A DNA stretch of 20,037 nt from an uncultured Ruminococcus sp. (lineage in GTDB: Bacteria; Bacillota; Clostridia; Oscillospirales; CAG-272), in NCBI GenBank assembly GCA_902766575.1, contig CACXED010000274.1:1-20037 (forward strand). Reading direction: 5' to 3'. Below the pieces are notes generated by a model. That model saw nothing but the letters and a program-made list of their open reading frames with translations. It did not search any database and was not told the DNA's origin. Shown in pieces: positions 1 to 7,884 of the stretch. The position numbers were made by a program, and so were the translations under genes. Every line of letters begins with the position of its first letter. The first letter of the stretch is position 1.

Positions 1-107
1 AGATGCTTGTCGTGATGAAAATGCAGGGTCTCGGCGCTGATGTTCGGCTCGAGCGCGTCGTATTCGTAGGGCAGCGGCTCGTTGACAAAGGGATAATGGT
101 CTGACAT
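1..107 (-). CDS. Fe/Mn superoxide dismutase, N-terminal part (runs off the window)
   Basis: The first 35 residues read on the minus strand include PLPYEYDALEPNIS and TLHFHHDKHL. This is the typical start of iron/manganese superoxide dismutases, where the first His of HFHHDKH is a metal ligand. The family converts superoxide to oxygen and peroxide in the cytoplasm. The start codon at 105-107 is preceded by a strong AAGGAGAG site (113-120 on the other strand). The rest of the gene lies left of base 1, so metal preference (sodA or sodB type) cannot be judged. It is divergent from the next gene with only 33 bases between start codons, so at least one promoter must lie inside the neighbouring coding sequence. 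Family assignment is firm despite the short piece. Confidence 0.9.
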   Translation of the reverse strand, partial: MSDHYPFVNEPLPYEYDALEPNISAETLHFHHDKH

Positions 108-140
108 AAAATCTCTCCTTTACTGAAAGCTGGTGATTGT

Positions 141-854
141 ATGGCAAGCTGGATAACTCATGCGTGGATAGCCGATATTCTGCTCGGCGACACAGAGCTT
201 GACCCGGTCGGCTTTACCGTCGGAAGCGTCGCGCCCGACTGCAATATCGAGAACGCCGACTGGACGAGCTTTACTCCTCCGCGCGAGGTCACGCATTTCA
301 TGACCGGCAAGAGCAAGCTGACCGCCGACTGCGAGGGCTTCTTCAAGCGCTATATCGTCGAAAAGCAATATAGCTCGAACCGCGAGCGCTCGTTTTTCCT
401 CGGCTATTACGCCCATCTTGTCGCCGACGTGGAGTTTACGCGCTTCATCCGCGACCCTGACAGGCTGTCTGGAGTATTCGCGCGGCTGAGAGCGCGTCCC
501 GAATACGCCGAAAAGCTCGCCGGAGCCGAGGGCGAGAGCTTCGACACGCTGAAAGCGGTCTATGGAAAGCAGCTGATTTCCCGCGACATTGAATCGCTCG
601 AAGCGGAGTATATACAGGGCAATCCGGAATCGGGATACAATACCGTGCTGCGCTCAATCAGAGAGTTTCCCGACTATGCCGATTTTCTGCCAAAGGGCGC
701 GATCATACGAAAGCTCGGGCTAATGCACGAGGTCGTCGAGCCTATCGTATCGGATCGGATTTTTTTCACATCGGACGAATATAATGGTTTTGTCCTGCGG
801 ACTGCGGCGCTGATACGCTCGGGAATTGAGCGGGCTCTGTTCGTGGCAGTCTGA
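141..854 (+). CDS. Zinc-dependent phospholipase C-like protein
   Basis: A 237-residue protein without signal peptide or membrane segment. The start MASWITHAWIADILL and the spread of possible zinc ligands fit the Zn_dep_PLPC-type family common in Firmicutes: His7, Asp33 in GSVAPDC, His52 in VTHF, and His92/Asp96 in YYAHLVADVEF. In secreted members this fold hydrolyses phosphatidylcholine. Cytoplasmic relatives like this one have no tested substrate, so the activity is inferred. The ATG at 141 is favoured because the conserved family N-terminus begins there, although the ribosome site (GGTG) is weak. It is followed after 49 bases by a dipeptidase gene on the same strand and may share its transcript. 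Confidence 0.7.
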   Translation: MASWITHAWIADILLGDTELDPVGFTVGSVAPDCNIENADWTSFTPPREVTHFMTGKSKLTADCEGFFKRYIVEKQYSSNRERSFFLGYYAHLVADVEFTRFIRDPDRLSGVFARLRARPEYAEKLAGAEGESFDTLKAVYGKQLISRDIESLEAEYIQGNPESGYNTVLRSIREFPDYADFLPKGAIIRKLGLMHEVVEPIVSDRIFFTSDEYNGFVLRTAALIRSGIERALFVAV

Positions 855-903
855 AATATTATATGCTGAAATTTTAATGAAAGTTCCAAGGAGAGGTAAT
901 TTC

Positions 904-2160
904 ATGGAAAATACTGAGTTTTTCAAAGCGCTCGAAGGACTTTTGAAGATCCCGAGCGTCGCCGTCGACGGAGACGCGGAGTTTCCGTTCGGTGAGAACT
1001 GCGCAAAGGCGCTCGATTATATGCTCGGGCTCTGCGAGAGCTTCGGCTTTCGGACAAAGAAATGCTCGAACCTGCTCGGCTGGGCTGAGATAGGCGAGGG
1101 CGACGAGCTGGTCGGGATACTCGCGCATCTCGACGTCGTTCCCGAAGGCGCAGGCTGGGATTACCCGGCGTTCGGGCTGACCGAGACCGAGGATCGTGTC
1201 TACGGACGCGGCGTCTCGGACGACAAGGGCCCGGCGATGATGTGCGTTTTCGCGATGAAGAAGCTGCTCGACTCGGGCGAGAAGCTCGTGCGGAGGATAC
1301 GCATAATCTTCGGTCTCACCGAGGAGCGCGGCGAGTGGATCGACATGAACTACTACAAAGCGCACGAGGAGCTGCCGACCTTCGGAATAACTCCCGACGC
1401 CTCCTTTCCGGCTGTCTACGGCGAAAAGGGAATACTCGTGCTGAATCTGAAAATGCCGCTCGACGGCTCGGGAGTCGACTCGATCTCGGGCGGACAGGCG
1501 CACAACATGGTCGCCGACAGCTGCGAGGCTTCGGTCGGCGGCAGGAGCTTCAGAGCCGAGGGAAAGTCGGCTCACGGAAGTCTCCCGCACAAGGGCGTGA
1601 ACGCTATTCAGAAGCTGATGACCGAGCTTAACGAAAAGGCTCCCGGAAAGCTGACAAGGTTCATGACCGAAAAGTTCGGCGAGACCTGCGACGGCAGTCT
1701 GATCGGCTGCGCGCTCTCGGACGAGCAGAGCGGAGCGCTGACGCTGAATGTCGGAATGATCGGCGTCGAGAAGAGCGAGGTCGTCGTGACGATCGACATC
1801 CGCTATCCGGTCACGATGAAAGGCGCGGATATCGCCGCTATAGTCAGCCGTGAGTGCGCGCCTTACGGAGTTTCGGTCGAGACCGAGAGCGACAGCGCTC
1901 CGATCTTTACCGACAAGAACAGCAAGCTGATCACCTCGCTGATGGAGGTCTACCGCTCTGTGACCGGAGACACGACAGAGGCGTTCGTGATGGGCGGCGG
2001 CACCTACGCGAGAGCGATGCCGAATATCGTCGCGTTCGGGCCGCTTTTCCCGGCAAGCCCCGAGACCGAGCACCAGAAGAACGAATATATGCTCAAATCC
2101 GACATCGAGACCGCGCGCAGAGTCTACGAGCTCGCGCTTGAAAGGCTCGTCCGGATGTAA
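904..2160 (+). CDS. M20 family dipeptidase, PepV/Sapep type
   Basis: A 418-residue dizinc peptidase expected to cleave dipeptides in the cytoplasm. Visible landmarks: HLDVVP with metal His75 and catalytic Asp77, SDDKGP with bridging Asp107, TEERG with Glu140 (general base) and Glu141 (metal), the PepV-like stretch TPDASFPAVYGEKGI at 163-177, and metal His390 in ETEHQKNEYM. Between the two halves of the catalytic domain lies the inserted lid/dimerisation domain (roughly 180-300). It is somewhat shorter than lactobacillal PepV (about 470). The small residue usual before Gly in the Glu-Glu motif is Arg here (EERG), which is unusual. The ATG at 904 follows AAGGAGAGG (888-896); an in-frame upstream extension to 826 would overlap the previous gene and has no such site. 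The gene ends next to a palindromic repeat and a terminator. Confidence 0.88.
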   Translation: MENTEFFKALEGLLKIPSVAVDGDAEFPFGENCAKALDYMLGLCESFGFRTKKCSNLLGWAEIGEGDELVGILAHLDVVPEGAGWDYPAFGLTETEDRVYGRGVSDDKGPAMMCVFAMKKLLDSGEKLVRRIRIIFGLTEERGEWIDMNYYKAHEELPTFGITPDASFPAVYGEKGILVLNLKMPLDGSGVDSISGGQAHNMVADSCEASVGGRSFRAEGKSAHGSLPHKGVNAIQKLMTELNEKAPGKLTRFMTEKFGETCDGSLIGCALSDEQSGALTLNVGMIGVEKSEVVVTIDIRYPVTMKGADIAAIVSRECAPYGVSVETESDSAPIFTDKNSKLITSLMEVYRSVTGDTTEAFVMGGGTYARAMPNIVAFGPLFPASPETEHQKNEYMLKSDIETARRVYELALERLVRM

Positions 2161-2233
2161 AGGCAATACCGCACAATTCTAAGTGCGCAGATGCGTGTTT
2201 AAGGCTTTAGCCGTGAATTGTGCGGTGTTGCCT
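2161..2233. repeat. Palindromic intergenic repeat, copy 1 (complete)
   Basis: Arms AGGCAATACCGCACAATTC (2161-2179) and its near-perfect inverse (2215-2233, one mismatch) enclose a 35-base centre. The same element recurs at 7994-8075 and, as a right half only, at 9311-9362. The first base follows directly on the dipeptidase stop codon. It could fold into a long hairpin in either transcript. It is MITE-like in form; no transposase is seen in the window. Confidence 0.85.
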
Positions 2234-2240
2234 AAATAAC

Positions 2241-2264
2241 AAAAGCTCCCGTTCGGGAGCTTTT
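2241..2264. terminator. Bidirectional intrinsic terminator
   Basis: AAAA, then GCTCCC, GTTC, GGGAGC and TTTT form a 6-7 bp GC stem with A and T tracts on both sides. It lies between two convergent genes (dipeptidase ending at 2160, flavodiiron protein ending at 2278), so it can serve both strands. Confidence 0.85.
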
Positions 2265-2277
2265 GTGTTGCCTATTG

Positions 2278-4113
2278 TTATGACAGCTTTTCGAAATCCT
2301 CGGCGCCGTGCTTGCAGAGCGGGCAGATGAAGTCGGCGGGGAGCTCGTCGCCCTCGTAGACATAGCCGCAGATCTTGCAGACATAGCCCTTCTTCTTCTC
2401 GATCTGGTTGGGCTTCGGCTTGATGTGCTCGAAATAGTAGTCGTAGGTGACCGACTTCTCCTCGGACAGGACGTGAGCCTCGGTGACCTCGGCGATAAAG
2501 AGCGTGTGGGTTCCGCAGTCGATAGACTGGATGACCTTTCCGGAGATAACCGCGTTGGTGTAACCGGTGATATAGTAGATGCCGTTCTGAGTGCGGGCGA
2601 GATCGGTGCGTCCGGCGAACTTGTCGGTATCGCGTCCGGACGAGAAGCCGAACGCCTTTATGAGGTCGAACGGAACGCTCTCGGTGAGGACAGAGATGTT
2701 GAACACACCCGTCTCAAGCACCATGTCGCGGCTGAGGTTGGCCTTGTTGACCGCGATGGTGATCCGCTTGGGCGAGTTGGTGAGGAGCTGAGCGGTATTG
2801 ATTATGCAGGCGTTGTCGCGCTCCTTGTCCTTTGTGGTCAGGACAAAGAGACCGTAGGAGATCTTGAAGAATGCCGCCGGATCAAAGCCGGACTCGGTTT
2901 CGGAGACATCGGGCTTCGGGAAGCTGTCGGCTATGGCGTCGGCGAGCGCTTCGATGCTGTCGAGCTGAGACTCCTTGAGCGAGGACTTTATCGAGAGGGC
3001 GTCGCCGATAAAGGTCATGTTCTTGCACTCGGAGAGTATCTGGCGCATCAGCGAGCCGGAGGTCGCAGCCCAGGTTCCGTTCTCGATGATCGAGACAAAG
3101 CGGTTCTGAAGTCCGTGGGACGCGATGTCGCGGAGCAGCTCGTCCATCTTGATGAAGATTCCGGCGTTGTAGGTCGTCGACGCAAAGAGCAGATGGCTGT
3201 ATCTGAACGCCGCTGCGACTATCTCGGACGCGGGAGTCACCGACACGTCGAACATGACGGTCTTGATTCCGCGCTCGCGCAGACGGGCCGAGACTATCTC
3301 AGCCGCGGTCGCGGTGTTACCGTAGACCGAGCCGTAAGCGATCATAACGCCCTCATCCTCGGGAGTGTAGGTCGCCCATTTGATATACTTGTCGACATAC
3401 TCGCCGATGCGGCTTCTCCAGACAAAGCCGTGGAGCGGGCAGAGCAGCTTGATGTTGAGTCCCGACGCCTTTTTGAGCAGCGCCTGAACCTGTGTGCCGT
3501 ACTTGCCGACGATATTGCAGTAATAGCGTCTCGCCTCGTCGAGATAGTCGCCGAAGAAATCGACCTCGTCGGCGAACAGCGCGCCGTTCAGCGCTCCGAA
3601 GGTTCCGAAGGCGTCGGCGGAGAAAAGTATTCCCTCGACCGTATCGAACGTGACCATTACCTCCGGCCAGTGAACCATCGGCGCCATCACGAAGGTGAGC
3701 TTGTGCTTTCCGGTATCGAGGATATCGCCCTCCTTGACGAGCTGAACGCGCTCGGCGGGCGGAGCGTCGAAGAACTGACCGATCATCGTCAGAATTTTCT
3801 GATTGCAGACGAGCTTTGCGTCGGGATAGCGGCGGAGCACCTCTGCGAGAGTTGCCGAGTGGTCGGGCTCCATATGCTGGACGACGACATAGTCGAGCCC
3901 GCGTCCGGCGAGAGTGTGCTCAAGGTTCTCAAAGAAAAGTCCGCTGACCGACTTGTCCACCGTGTCAAAGAGGACGGTCTTTTCGTCGGCGAGCAGGTAG
4001 GAGTTGTAGGAAACTCCGCGGGGAACCTTGTAGACGCCCTCAAAGAGCGCGAGACGGCGGTCGTTGGCGCCTATCCAGGTGAGATCGTCGGTGATTTTTC
4101 TGGTGCAGTACAT
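2278..4113 (-). CDS. Flavodiiron protein with fused flavin-reductase and rubredoxin domains
   Basis: A 611-residue cytoplasmic protein of the FprA class, which reduces oxygen to water and/or NO to N2O. Domain order: metallo-beta-lactamase-like di-iron domain (about 1-250) with the ligand set His80, Glu82, Asp84, His85 (HMEPDH), His148, Asp167 and His228 all present; flavodoxin domain for FMN (about 255-395, GSVYGNTATAAE); a flavin-reductase-like domain (about 415-565); and a C-terminal rubredoxin (about 573-611) with two CxxC pairs, CKICGY and CPLC. The fusion could carry electrons from rubredoxin or the reductase domain to FMN and the di-iron site. The ATG at 4111-4113 has its AAAAGGAG site inside the last codons of the upstream Crp/Fnr gene, with 4 bases between stop and start, so the two are translationally coupled. 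All key residues are intact. Confidence 0.95.
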   Translation of the reverse strand: MYCTRKITDDLTWIGANDRRLALFEGVYKVPRGVSYNSYLLADEKTVLFDTVDKSVSGLFFENLEHTLAGRGLDYVVVQHMEPDHSATLAEVLRRYPDAKLVCNQKILTMIGQFFDAPPAERVQLVKEGDILDTGKHKLTFVMAPMVHWPEVMVTFDTVEGILFSADAFGTFGALNGALFADEVDFFGDYLDEARRYYCNIVGKYGTQVQALLKKASGLNIKLLCPLHGFVWRSRIGEYVDKYIKWATYTPEDEGVMIAYGSVYGNTATAAEIVSARLRERGIKTVMFDVSVTPASEIVAAAFRYSHLLFASTTYNAGIFIKMDELLRDIASHGLQNRFVSIIENGTWAATSGSLMRQILSECKNMTFIGDALSIKSSLKESQLDSIEALADAIADSFPKPDVSETESGFDPAAFFKISYGLFVLTTKDKERDNACIINTAQLLTNSPKRITIAVNKANLSRDMVLETGVFNISVLTESVPFDLIKAFGFSSGRDTDKFAGRTDLARTQNGIYYITGYTNAVISGKVIQSIDCGTHTLFIAEVTEAHVLSEEKSVTYDYYFEHIKPKPNQIEKKKGYVCKICGYVYEGDELPADFICPLCKHGAEDFEKLS

Positions 4114-4117
4114 AGAA

Positions 4118-4777
4118 TTAACTCCTTTTCAGTATGAAGTGATTTTTATAGTAATCAATAAGTCCGTCGGAGCGCATACGTGACAGCTCGCTCGACATCG
4201 CGCTCCGGTCGACGGCGAGGTACTCCGCGAGAGCCTTGCGGTCAAGCGGTATGTCGAACTCGCAGCTCTCCTGACGCGACGCCTCGGAGACGAGATAGGA
4301 CATCAGCTTTTCTCTTGTCGTCCGGCGGCAGAGATGCCGTTCGCGCGCGCTTGCGGCGCTGTCGTCCGACGCGAGCAGGAAAGCGAGATTCCGTATCAGC
4401 CTGAGATGACAGCCGCAGGTGTTCGGGCAGGGCTCGAGGAGCTGTCCGACGCTGAGGAACAGTATATCTGCGTCGGTCTCGGCAAGCGCGGTGAAGCCGA
4501 GCTTTTCGGGGATGAAAGCGTTTGAAAGTCCGATCAGACCGCCGGCGGGGATCCTTCCGGCGTCCTCGCTGCCCGCAAAGGCGCGGCGGCTGAGCGTCAC
4601 CGAGCCGTCAAGGACTATCGCCGCCGAAGCGAGCAGATCGCCCTCTCTGAGTATCGGAGACGATTGTCTGAAATGCGAGGGCGCCGCCTTCATGCAGCCG
4701 AGCAGCCGCAGGATCTCGTCCTCGCTTATTCCGGCGAACAGTCTGCATCCGGTCAGTATGCCAAGGTATTTTCTCAT
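4118..4777 (-). CDS. Crp/Fnr family transcriptional regulator, Cys-containing
   Basis: A 219-residue regulator with an N-terminal cyclic-nucleotide-binding-like beta roll (about 10-115) and a C-terminal winged helix (about 150-219; recognition region AVDRSAMSSELSRMRSDGLI). It carries Cys117, Cys121 and Cys123 in PCPNTCGCHLRL, plus Cys11 and Cys28. A C-x3-C-x-(F/C)-H pattern before the long dimer helix is common in clostridial Crp/Fnr regulators. The Arg and Ser of a true cAMP pocket are not evident, so another signal (redox, NO, oxygen) is likely. The ATG at 4775-4777 is chosen because GGAG stands 6 bases before it; the ATG 12 bases earlier (4789) has no such site. First gene of an operon with the flavodiiron protein, which it probably controls. 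Confidence 0.88.
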   Translation of the reverse strand: MRKYLGILTGCRLFAGISEDEILRLLGCMKAAPSHFRQSSPILREGDLLASAAIVLDGSVTLSRRAFAGSEDAGRIPAGGLIGLSNAFIPEKLGFTALAETDADILFLSVGQLLEPCPNTCGCHLRLIRNLAFLLASDDSAASARERHLCRRTTREKLMSYLVSEASRQESCEFDIPLDRKALAEYLAVDRSAMSSELSRMRSDGLIDYYKNHFILKRS

Positions 4778-4789
4778 TCCGGTCTCCAT

Positions 4790-4803
4790 GTTGTACTTAC
4801 AAC
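4790..4803. promoter_or_regulatory. Perfect 14-bp dyad, likely operator of the Crp/Fnr operon
   Basis: GTTGTACTTACAAC has 6-bp perfect arms around two central bases. It lies about 10-25 bases downstream of the predicted transcription start and just before the coding region. Symmetry and placement suit binding of the dimeric Crp/Fnr regulator to its own promoter; this is inference. Confidence 0.55.
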
Positions 4804-4820
4804 GGATATGTTGTGATTAC

Positions 4821-4849
4821 ATTTTAACATATAATCGCCGCGCTGTCAA
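4821..4849 (-). promoter_or_regulatory. Sigma-A type promoter of the Crp/Fnr-flavodiiron operon
   Basis: On the minus strand, TTGACA (4844-4849), a 17-base spacer and TAAAAT (4821-4826). The expected start of transcription is near 4814, about 37 bases before the chosen start codon. Confidence 0.75.
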
Positions 4850-4988
4850 TAGCTTTTGTGCGATTCATGAAAAATATTCGAAAATCGGTAGAATAGTTAA
4901 TAAAATATGTGTACAATATATCATAGTGCTTCAGCATTGAAAAATTATTGAAAAATTCAAGTCACTTCGAAAGGTACGGTATTTTCAG

Positions 4989-6221
4989 ATGAATTTGGAC
5001 AAATATCTTCAGGAATACGCGCGTCTCACCGCGCGCAACGGCGTCAACGTCACGCCCGGAAAGTATGTGCTGCTCAACTGTGCGCTCGATGCCGCCGACT
5101 TTGGCCGGATGGTCATGGAGGAGTGCTACAAGCTCGGCGCAAAGGACGTCTTAATGCTCTACTACGACGACAAGGCGGCGCGGATCCGCTATGAAAACGC
5201 CTCGCTCGAGGTTTGCGGGAACATTCCCGACTGGCGCGCCGAGCAGCGCAACTACTATGCGCGCGAGGGCTGCGTCGCTATCCATATAATCGCCGACGAT
5301 CCCGAGGCTTTCGCCGGAGTAGACAGCGAAAAGATGACCGCCAACACTGTCGCCGCCAAAAAGGCTTTCAAGCCCTACTACGACATTATGGACAAGGGCG
5401 GCATACGCTGGACGATAGTCGCTTATCCCAGCAAGGTCTGGGCAAAGAAGGTTTTCCCGGACGAAACTCCGACAAAGGCGGTCGAGAAGCTCTGGTCGGC
5501 TATCTTCAAGAGCGTCAGGATCGGACGCGGCGATACGGTCAAAAAGTGGCAGAAGCACGACCGTATTCTCAAGCGCCGCGCGGCAAAGCTCAATCAGGAG
5601 AATTTTGCTTATCTCCATTATAAAAACTCGCTCGGCACCGATTTCAGGGTCGGACTCGCCGAGGGACACATCTGGAAGGGCGGCTCGGAGCGCTGCGCCG
5701 AGGGGATCGACTACTTCCCGAATATGCCGACAGAGGAGATCTTCACGATGCCCGACTGCCGCAAAGCCGAGGGCAGGGTGTATTGCGCGATGCCGCTGTC
5801 CTATCAGGGCGAGCTTATAGATAAATTCTGGCTCGAGTTCAGGGACGGGCAGGTTGTCGATTACGGCGCGGAGACCGGACTGCGCGCGCTGAAGCGTCTC
5901 CTTGAGACCGACGAGGGCTCGAAGCGTCTCGGCGAAGTTGCGCTGATACCCTACGATTCGCCGATATCGAATCTCGGAATCCTGTTCTACGAGACGCTGT
6001 TTGACGAGAACGCCTCCTGCCATTTAGCGCTTGGCGACTGCTATCCCGACACGATGAAGGACGGAGAAAAGCTCACCGATGAGGAGCTGCTCGAAAAGGG
6101 CGGCAACGACAGCGCAAATCACGTCGATTTCATGATCGGCACCTCCGACCTCGAGATAACCGGCATCAGGCACGACGGCGCCGAAGTCAAAATATTCGAA
6201 AACGGAAACTTTATAATCTGA
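4989..6221 (+). CDS. M29 family aminopeptidase (AmpS/PepS, aminopeptidase T type)
   Basis: A 410-residue metallo-aminopeptidase of the thermophilic-aminopeptidase family, which removes N-terminal residues from peptides in the cytoplasm using two metal ions. The six expected ligands are visible at family spacing: Glu250 in TEEIFTMP, Glu316 in GEVALI, His345 in SCHLALGD, Tyr352, and His378/Asp380 in NHVDFMIG. Length matches the family (about 410). The ATG at 4989 starts the conserved N-terminus; the only purine-rich site, GAAAGG (4969-4974), is rather far away. A TACAAT box at 4912-4917 may be the -10 element but has no convincing -35. Single gene, closed by the hairpin at 6371-6414. Start site less certain than function. 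Confidence 0.93.
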   Translation: MNLDKYLQEYARLTARNGVNVTPGKYVLLNCALDAADFGRMVMEECYKLGAKDVLMLYYDDKAARIRYENASLEVCGNIPDWRAEQRNYYAREGCVAIHIIADDPEAFAGVDSEKMTANTVAAKKAFKPYYDIMDKGGIRWTIVAYPSKVWAKKVFPDETPTKAVEKLWSAIFKSVRIGRGDTVKKWQKHDRILKRRAAKLNQENFAYLHYKNSLGTDFRVGLAEGHIWKGGSERCAEGIDYFPNMPTEEIFTMPDCRKAEGRVYCAMPLSYQGELIDKFWLEFRDGQVVDYGAETGLRALKRLLETDEGSKRLGEVALIPYDSPISNLGILFYETLFDENASCHLALGDCYPDTMKDGEKLTDEELLEKGGNDSANHVDFMIGTSDLEITGIRHDGAEVKIFENGNFII

Positions 6222-6232
6222 CGGCGTGTCGC

Positions 6233-6350
6233 CGGCGGCGAGCCGCCGCTCCCATACTCGCGTATGAGATTTGCATTGATTTGAAGTTTCACCTCGCGCT
6301 CGCGCCGCTTACTGCGGCTTTGTTCCGCACACACTCACGTGTGCGCGGAA
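6233..6350. repeat. Cluster of small GC-rich palindromes after the aminopeptidase gene
   Basis: Four successive hairpins: CGGCGGC-GA-GCCGCCG (6233-6248), CATAC-TCGC-GTATG (6253-6266), GCCGC-TTACT-GCGGC (6304-6318), and TTCCGC/GCGGAA with CACAC/GTGTG inside (6323-6350). The stretch has no open frame of note. It resembles REP-like extragenic palindrome arrays; whether it recurs elsewhere in the genome cannot be seen here. Confidence 0.6.
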
Positions 6351-6360
6351 GTGCGCAAAC

Positions 6361-6420
6361 AAAAAATATTGGCTGTCGCAATCTTTGGAAGTTTATTCCA
6401 TGACTGCGGCAGCCTGTTTT
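6361..6420. terminator. Terminator hairpin between convergent genes
   Basis: GGCTGTCGCA (6371-6380) pairs with TGCGGCAGCC (6405-6414), with one mismatch, over a 24-base loop. A T-rich run follows on the plus strand (TGTTTTTTATTTT), and an A run (AAAAAATATT) precedes it, giving a T run on the minus strand. It can end both the aminopeptidase and the KDPG aldolase transcripts. Confidence 0.7.
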
Positions 6421-7071
6421 TTATTTTACTTTGCAAGCGTCAGCGTATTTCTTTGCGTTTTCGCGGATCAGATCGAAGCGTCCCTCGTCGCAGAGCTTTT
6501 TGTTTACGATATTCGTGCCGATACCAAAGCCTGCGCAGCCCGCCTCGAGGTACTCGGGGATGTTGTCGAGGTTCGATCCGGCAACCGCGAGCAGCTTGGC
6601 GTTATTGAGCGGCGAGAGCACATATTTGACAAACTGCGGCCCGAGATTGTAGACCGGAAAGAGCTTGACGTAATCGGCTCCGGCGTTGATCGCGCTGAAG
6701 ATTTCCGAGGGGGTCATAGCGCCGGGGATCGAGACGAGGTCGAGGAGCTTTGTCTGCTCGATGACGTGCGGGTCGGTGTTGGGCGAGACGATGAATTTCG
6801 CTCCGGAATAGTTCGCGAGCTTCAGCTGCCCGGTTTGGGTCACGGTTCCGGCGCCGATGACGATCTTGCCCTCTGCGTGCTTAGCGGCGCGGGCGATCAT
6901 TTCGGCGGTCTCCTTGTCTGAGGTGTTGCCGGCGGTGTCAAAGGTGATCTCGGCGAGTCGTACCCCGCCGTCGTAGAGCGCGTCGAGCACGTCGCAGAGC
7001 GAATCGGACGGTATACCGCGCAGAACGACTAAAAGTCGTCTTTCGGACATGATTTCCTGAATTGTTTTCAT
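6421..7071 (-). CDS. eda: 2-dehydro-3-deoxyphosphogluconate / 4-hydroxy-2-oxoglutarate aldolase
   Basis: A 216-residue class I aldolase of the KDPG/KHG family that splits 2-keto-3-deoxy-6-phosphogluconate into pyruvate and glyceraldehyde 3-phosphate, the last step in hexuronate/pectin sugar use and the Entner-Doudoroff route. Landmarks: VVLRG with Arg18, LAEITF with catalytic Glu41, GAGTV (73-77), SPNTDP, and the Schiff-base Lys136 in YVKLFP. Full length for the family. An AAAGGA site precedes the ATG at 7069-7071. It follows the IclR regulator by 24 bases on the same strand and is probably co-transcribed with it. No KDG kinase or uronate genes are in the window, so the substrate supply is not known. 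Confidence 0.93.
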   Translation of the reverse strand: MKTIQEIMSERRLLVVLRGIPSDSLCDVLDALYDGGVRLAEITFDTAGNTSDKETAEMIARAAKHAEGKIVIGAGTVTQTGQLKLANYSGAKFIVSPNTDPHVIEQTKLLDLVSIPGAMTPSEIFSAINAGADYVKLFPVYNLGPQFVKYVLSPLNNAKLLAVAGSNLDNIPEYLEAGCAGFGIGTNIVNKKLCDEGRFDLIRENAKKYADACKVK

Positions 7072-7095
7072 AAGCTATCATTCCTTTATAAAAAT

Positions 7096-7869
7096 TTAAT
7101 TTTCATCATAGAGCTTATCTTTGCAGAAGCCGAGCAGGCGCGAGATCTTCATCGCCGCGCTGACAACGAGCTCTGCTGAGCGTTCTCTCATGCTGTCGGT
7201 AAAATCGGCGTCGAGCATGGCGGTGCTTATCGCCGCGCAGACCTTTCCGGTGGCGTCGCGAACCGGAGCCGCGGTGCATCTGACGTAGGAGTGGTTCTCG
7301 CCCATATCGAAAGCGCAGCCGCGGCGTCTGGTTTCGCGCAGTTCGGCGAGCAGCGCTTCGGGCGTTGTGATAGTCCTGTCGGTATGCGGCTCCATGCCGC
7401 GGGCGGCTATCTGGAGAACCTCCTCCTCCGGCAGAGCGGCGAGCATCGCCTTTCCGAGACCGGTGAGGTACATCTGATTCTTTGAGCCGATCGTGCAGGT
7501 TGAGCGTATCGGCTGAGAGGACTCGACCTTGTCGAGGTAGATCACAAAGCCGTTGTCAGCGACCGCGAGATAGCAGGTCTGACCAAGCTCGTCGCGCAGA
7601 CCCTCGAGTATCGGGTGCGCGGTCGTGCAGAGATTGTTTTTTCGCAGATAGGACATCCCGACCAGATAGGCCTTGGGGCCGATCACATAGGTCTTTGCGC
7701 GATCGTTCTCGCGTCTGATGAAGCCGCGCTCGCAGAGTATGTTCACGATATCAAAAACGCTGGTCTTTGGATATCCAAGCTTCCGGACGATATCGCTGAC
7801 AGTCAGCGGCTCGTCGGCTTCGGAGAACAGCTCTAAGAGCTCGAGCACCCGAATGGCTGAATTGTTCAT
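7096..7869 (-). CDS. IclR family transcriptional regulator
   Basis: A 257-residue regulator with an N-terminal winged helix-turn-helix (about 1-65; LTVSDIVRKLGYPKTSVFDI) and a C-terminal IclR effector-binding domain (about 75-250). Family members control sugar-acid and aromatic catabolism; pairing with eda suggests a KdgR-like role answering to KDG or KDPG (inference). The ATG at 7867-7869 is preceded by GAGGAGG. Just upstream lie a perfect 16-bp palindrome (7885-7900) and a consensus promoter (7927-7955), so autoregulation is likely. Confidence 0.92.
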   Translation of the reverse strand: MNNSAIRVLELLELFSEADEPLTVSDIVRKLGYPKTSVFDIVNILCERGFIRRENDRAKTYVIGPKAYLVGMSYLRKNNLCTTAHPILEGLRDELGQTCYLAVADNGFVIYLDKVESSQPIRSTCTIGSKNQMYLTGLGKAMLAALPEEEVLQIAARGMEPHTDRTITTPEALLAELRETRRRGCAFDMGENHSYVRCTAAPVRDATGKVCAAISTAMLDADFTDSMRERSAELVVSAAMKISRLLGFCKDKLYDEN

Positions 7870-7884
7870 CGTTCGCCTCCTCTT

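Noticed and set aside
874..2166. 430-codon open frame antisense to the dipeptidase gene
   Set aside because: It is the mirror of a GC-biased gene. The plus-strand frame has all M20 catalytic motifs and a ribosome site.
2308..4137. 609-codon open frame antisense to the flavodiiron gene
   Set aside because: A shadow frame; its Val/Asp/Glu/Leu-rich composition fits no known fold, and the other strand has every expected ligand.
4889..4917. Promoter for the aminopeptidase gene
   Set aside because: The TACAAT box is good, but the bases 17 upstream (TAGAAT) are a poor -35, so it was not listed as a feature.
5151..6023. 290-codon antisense frame within the aminopeptidase gene
   Set aside because: Shadow of a confident M29 gene; no ribosome site or family motif.
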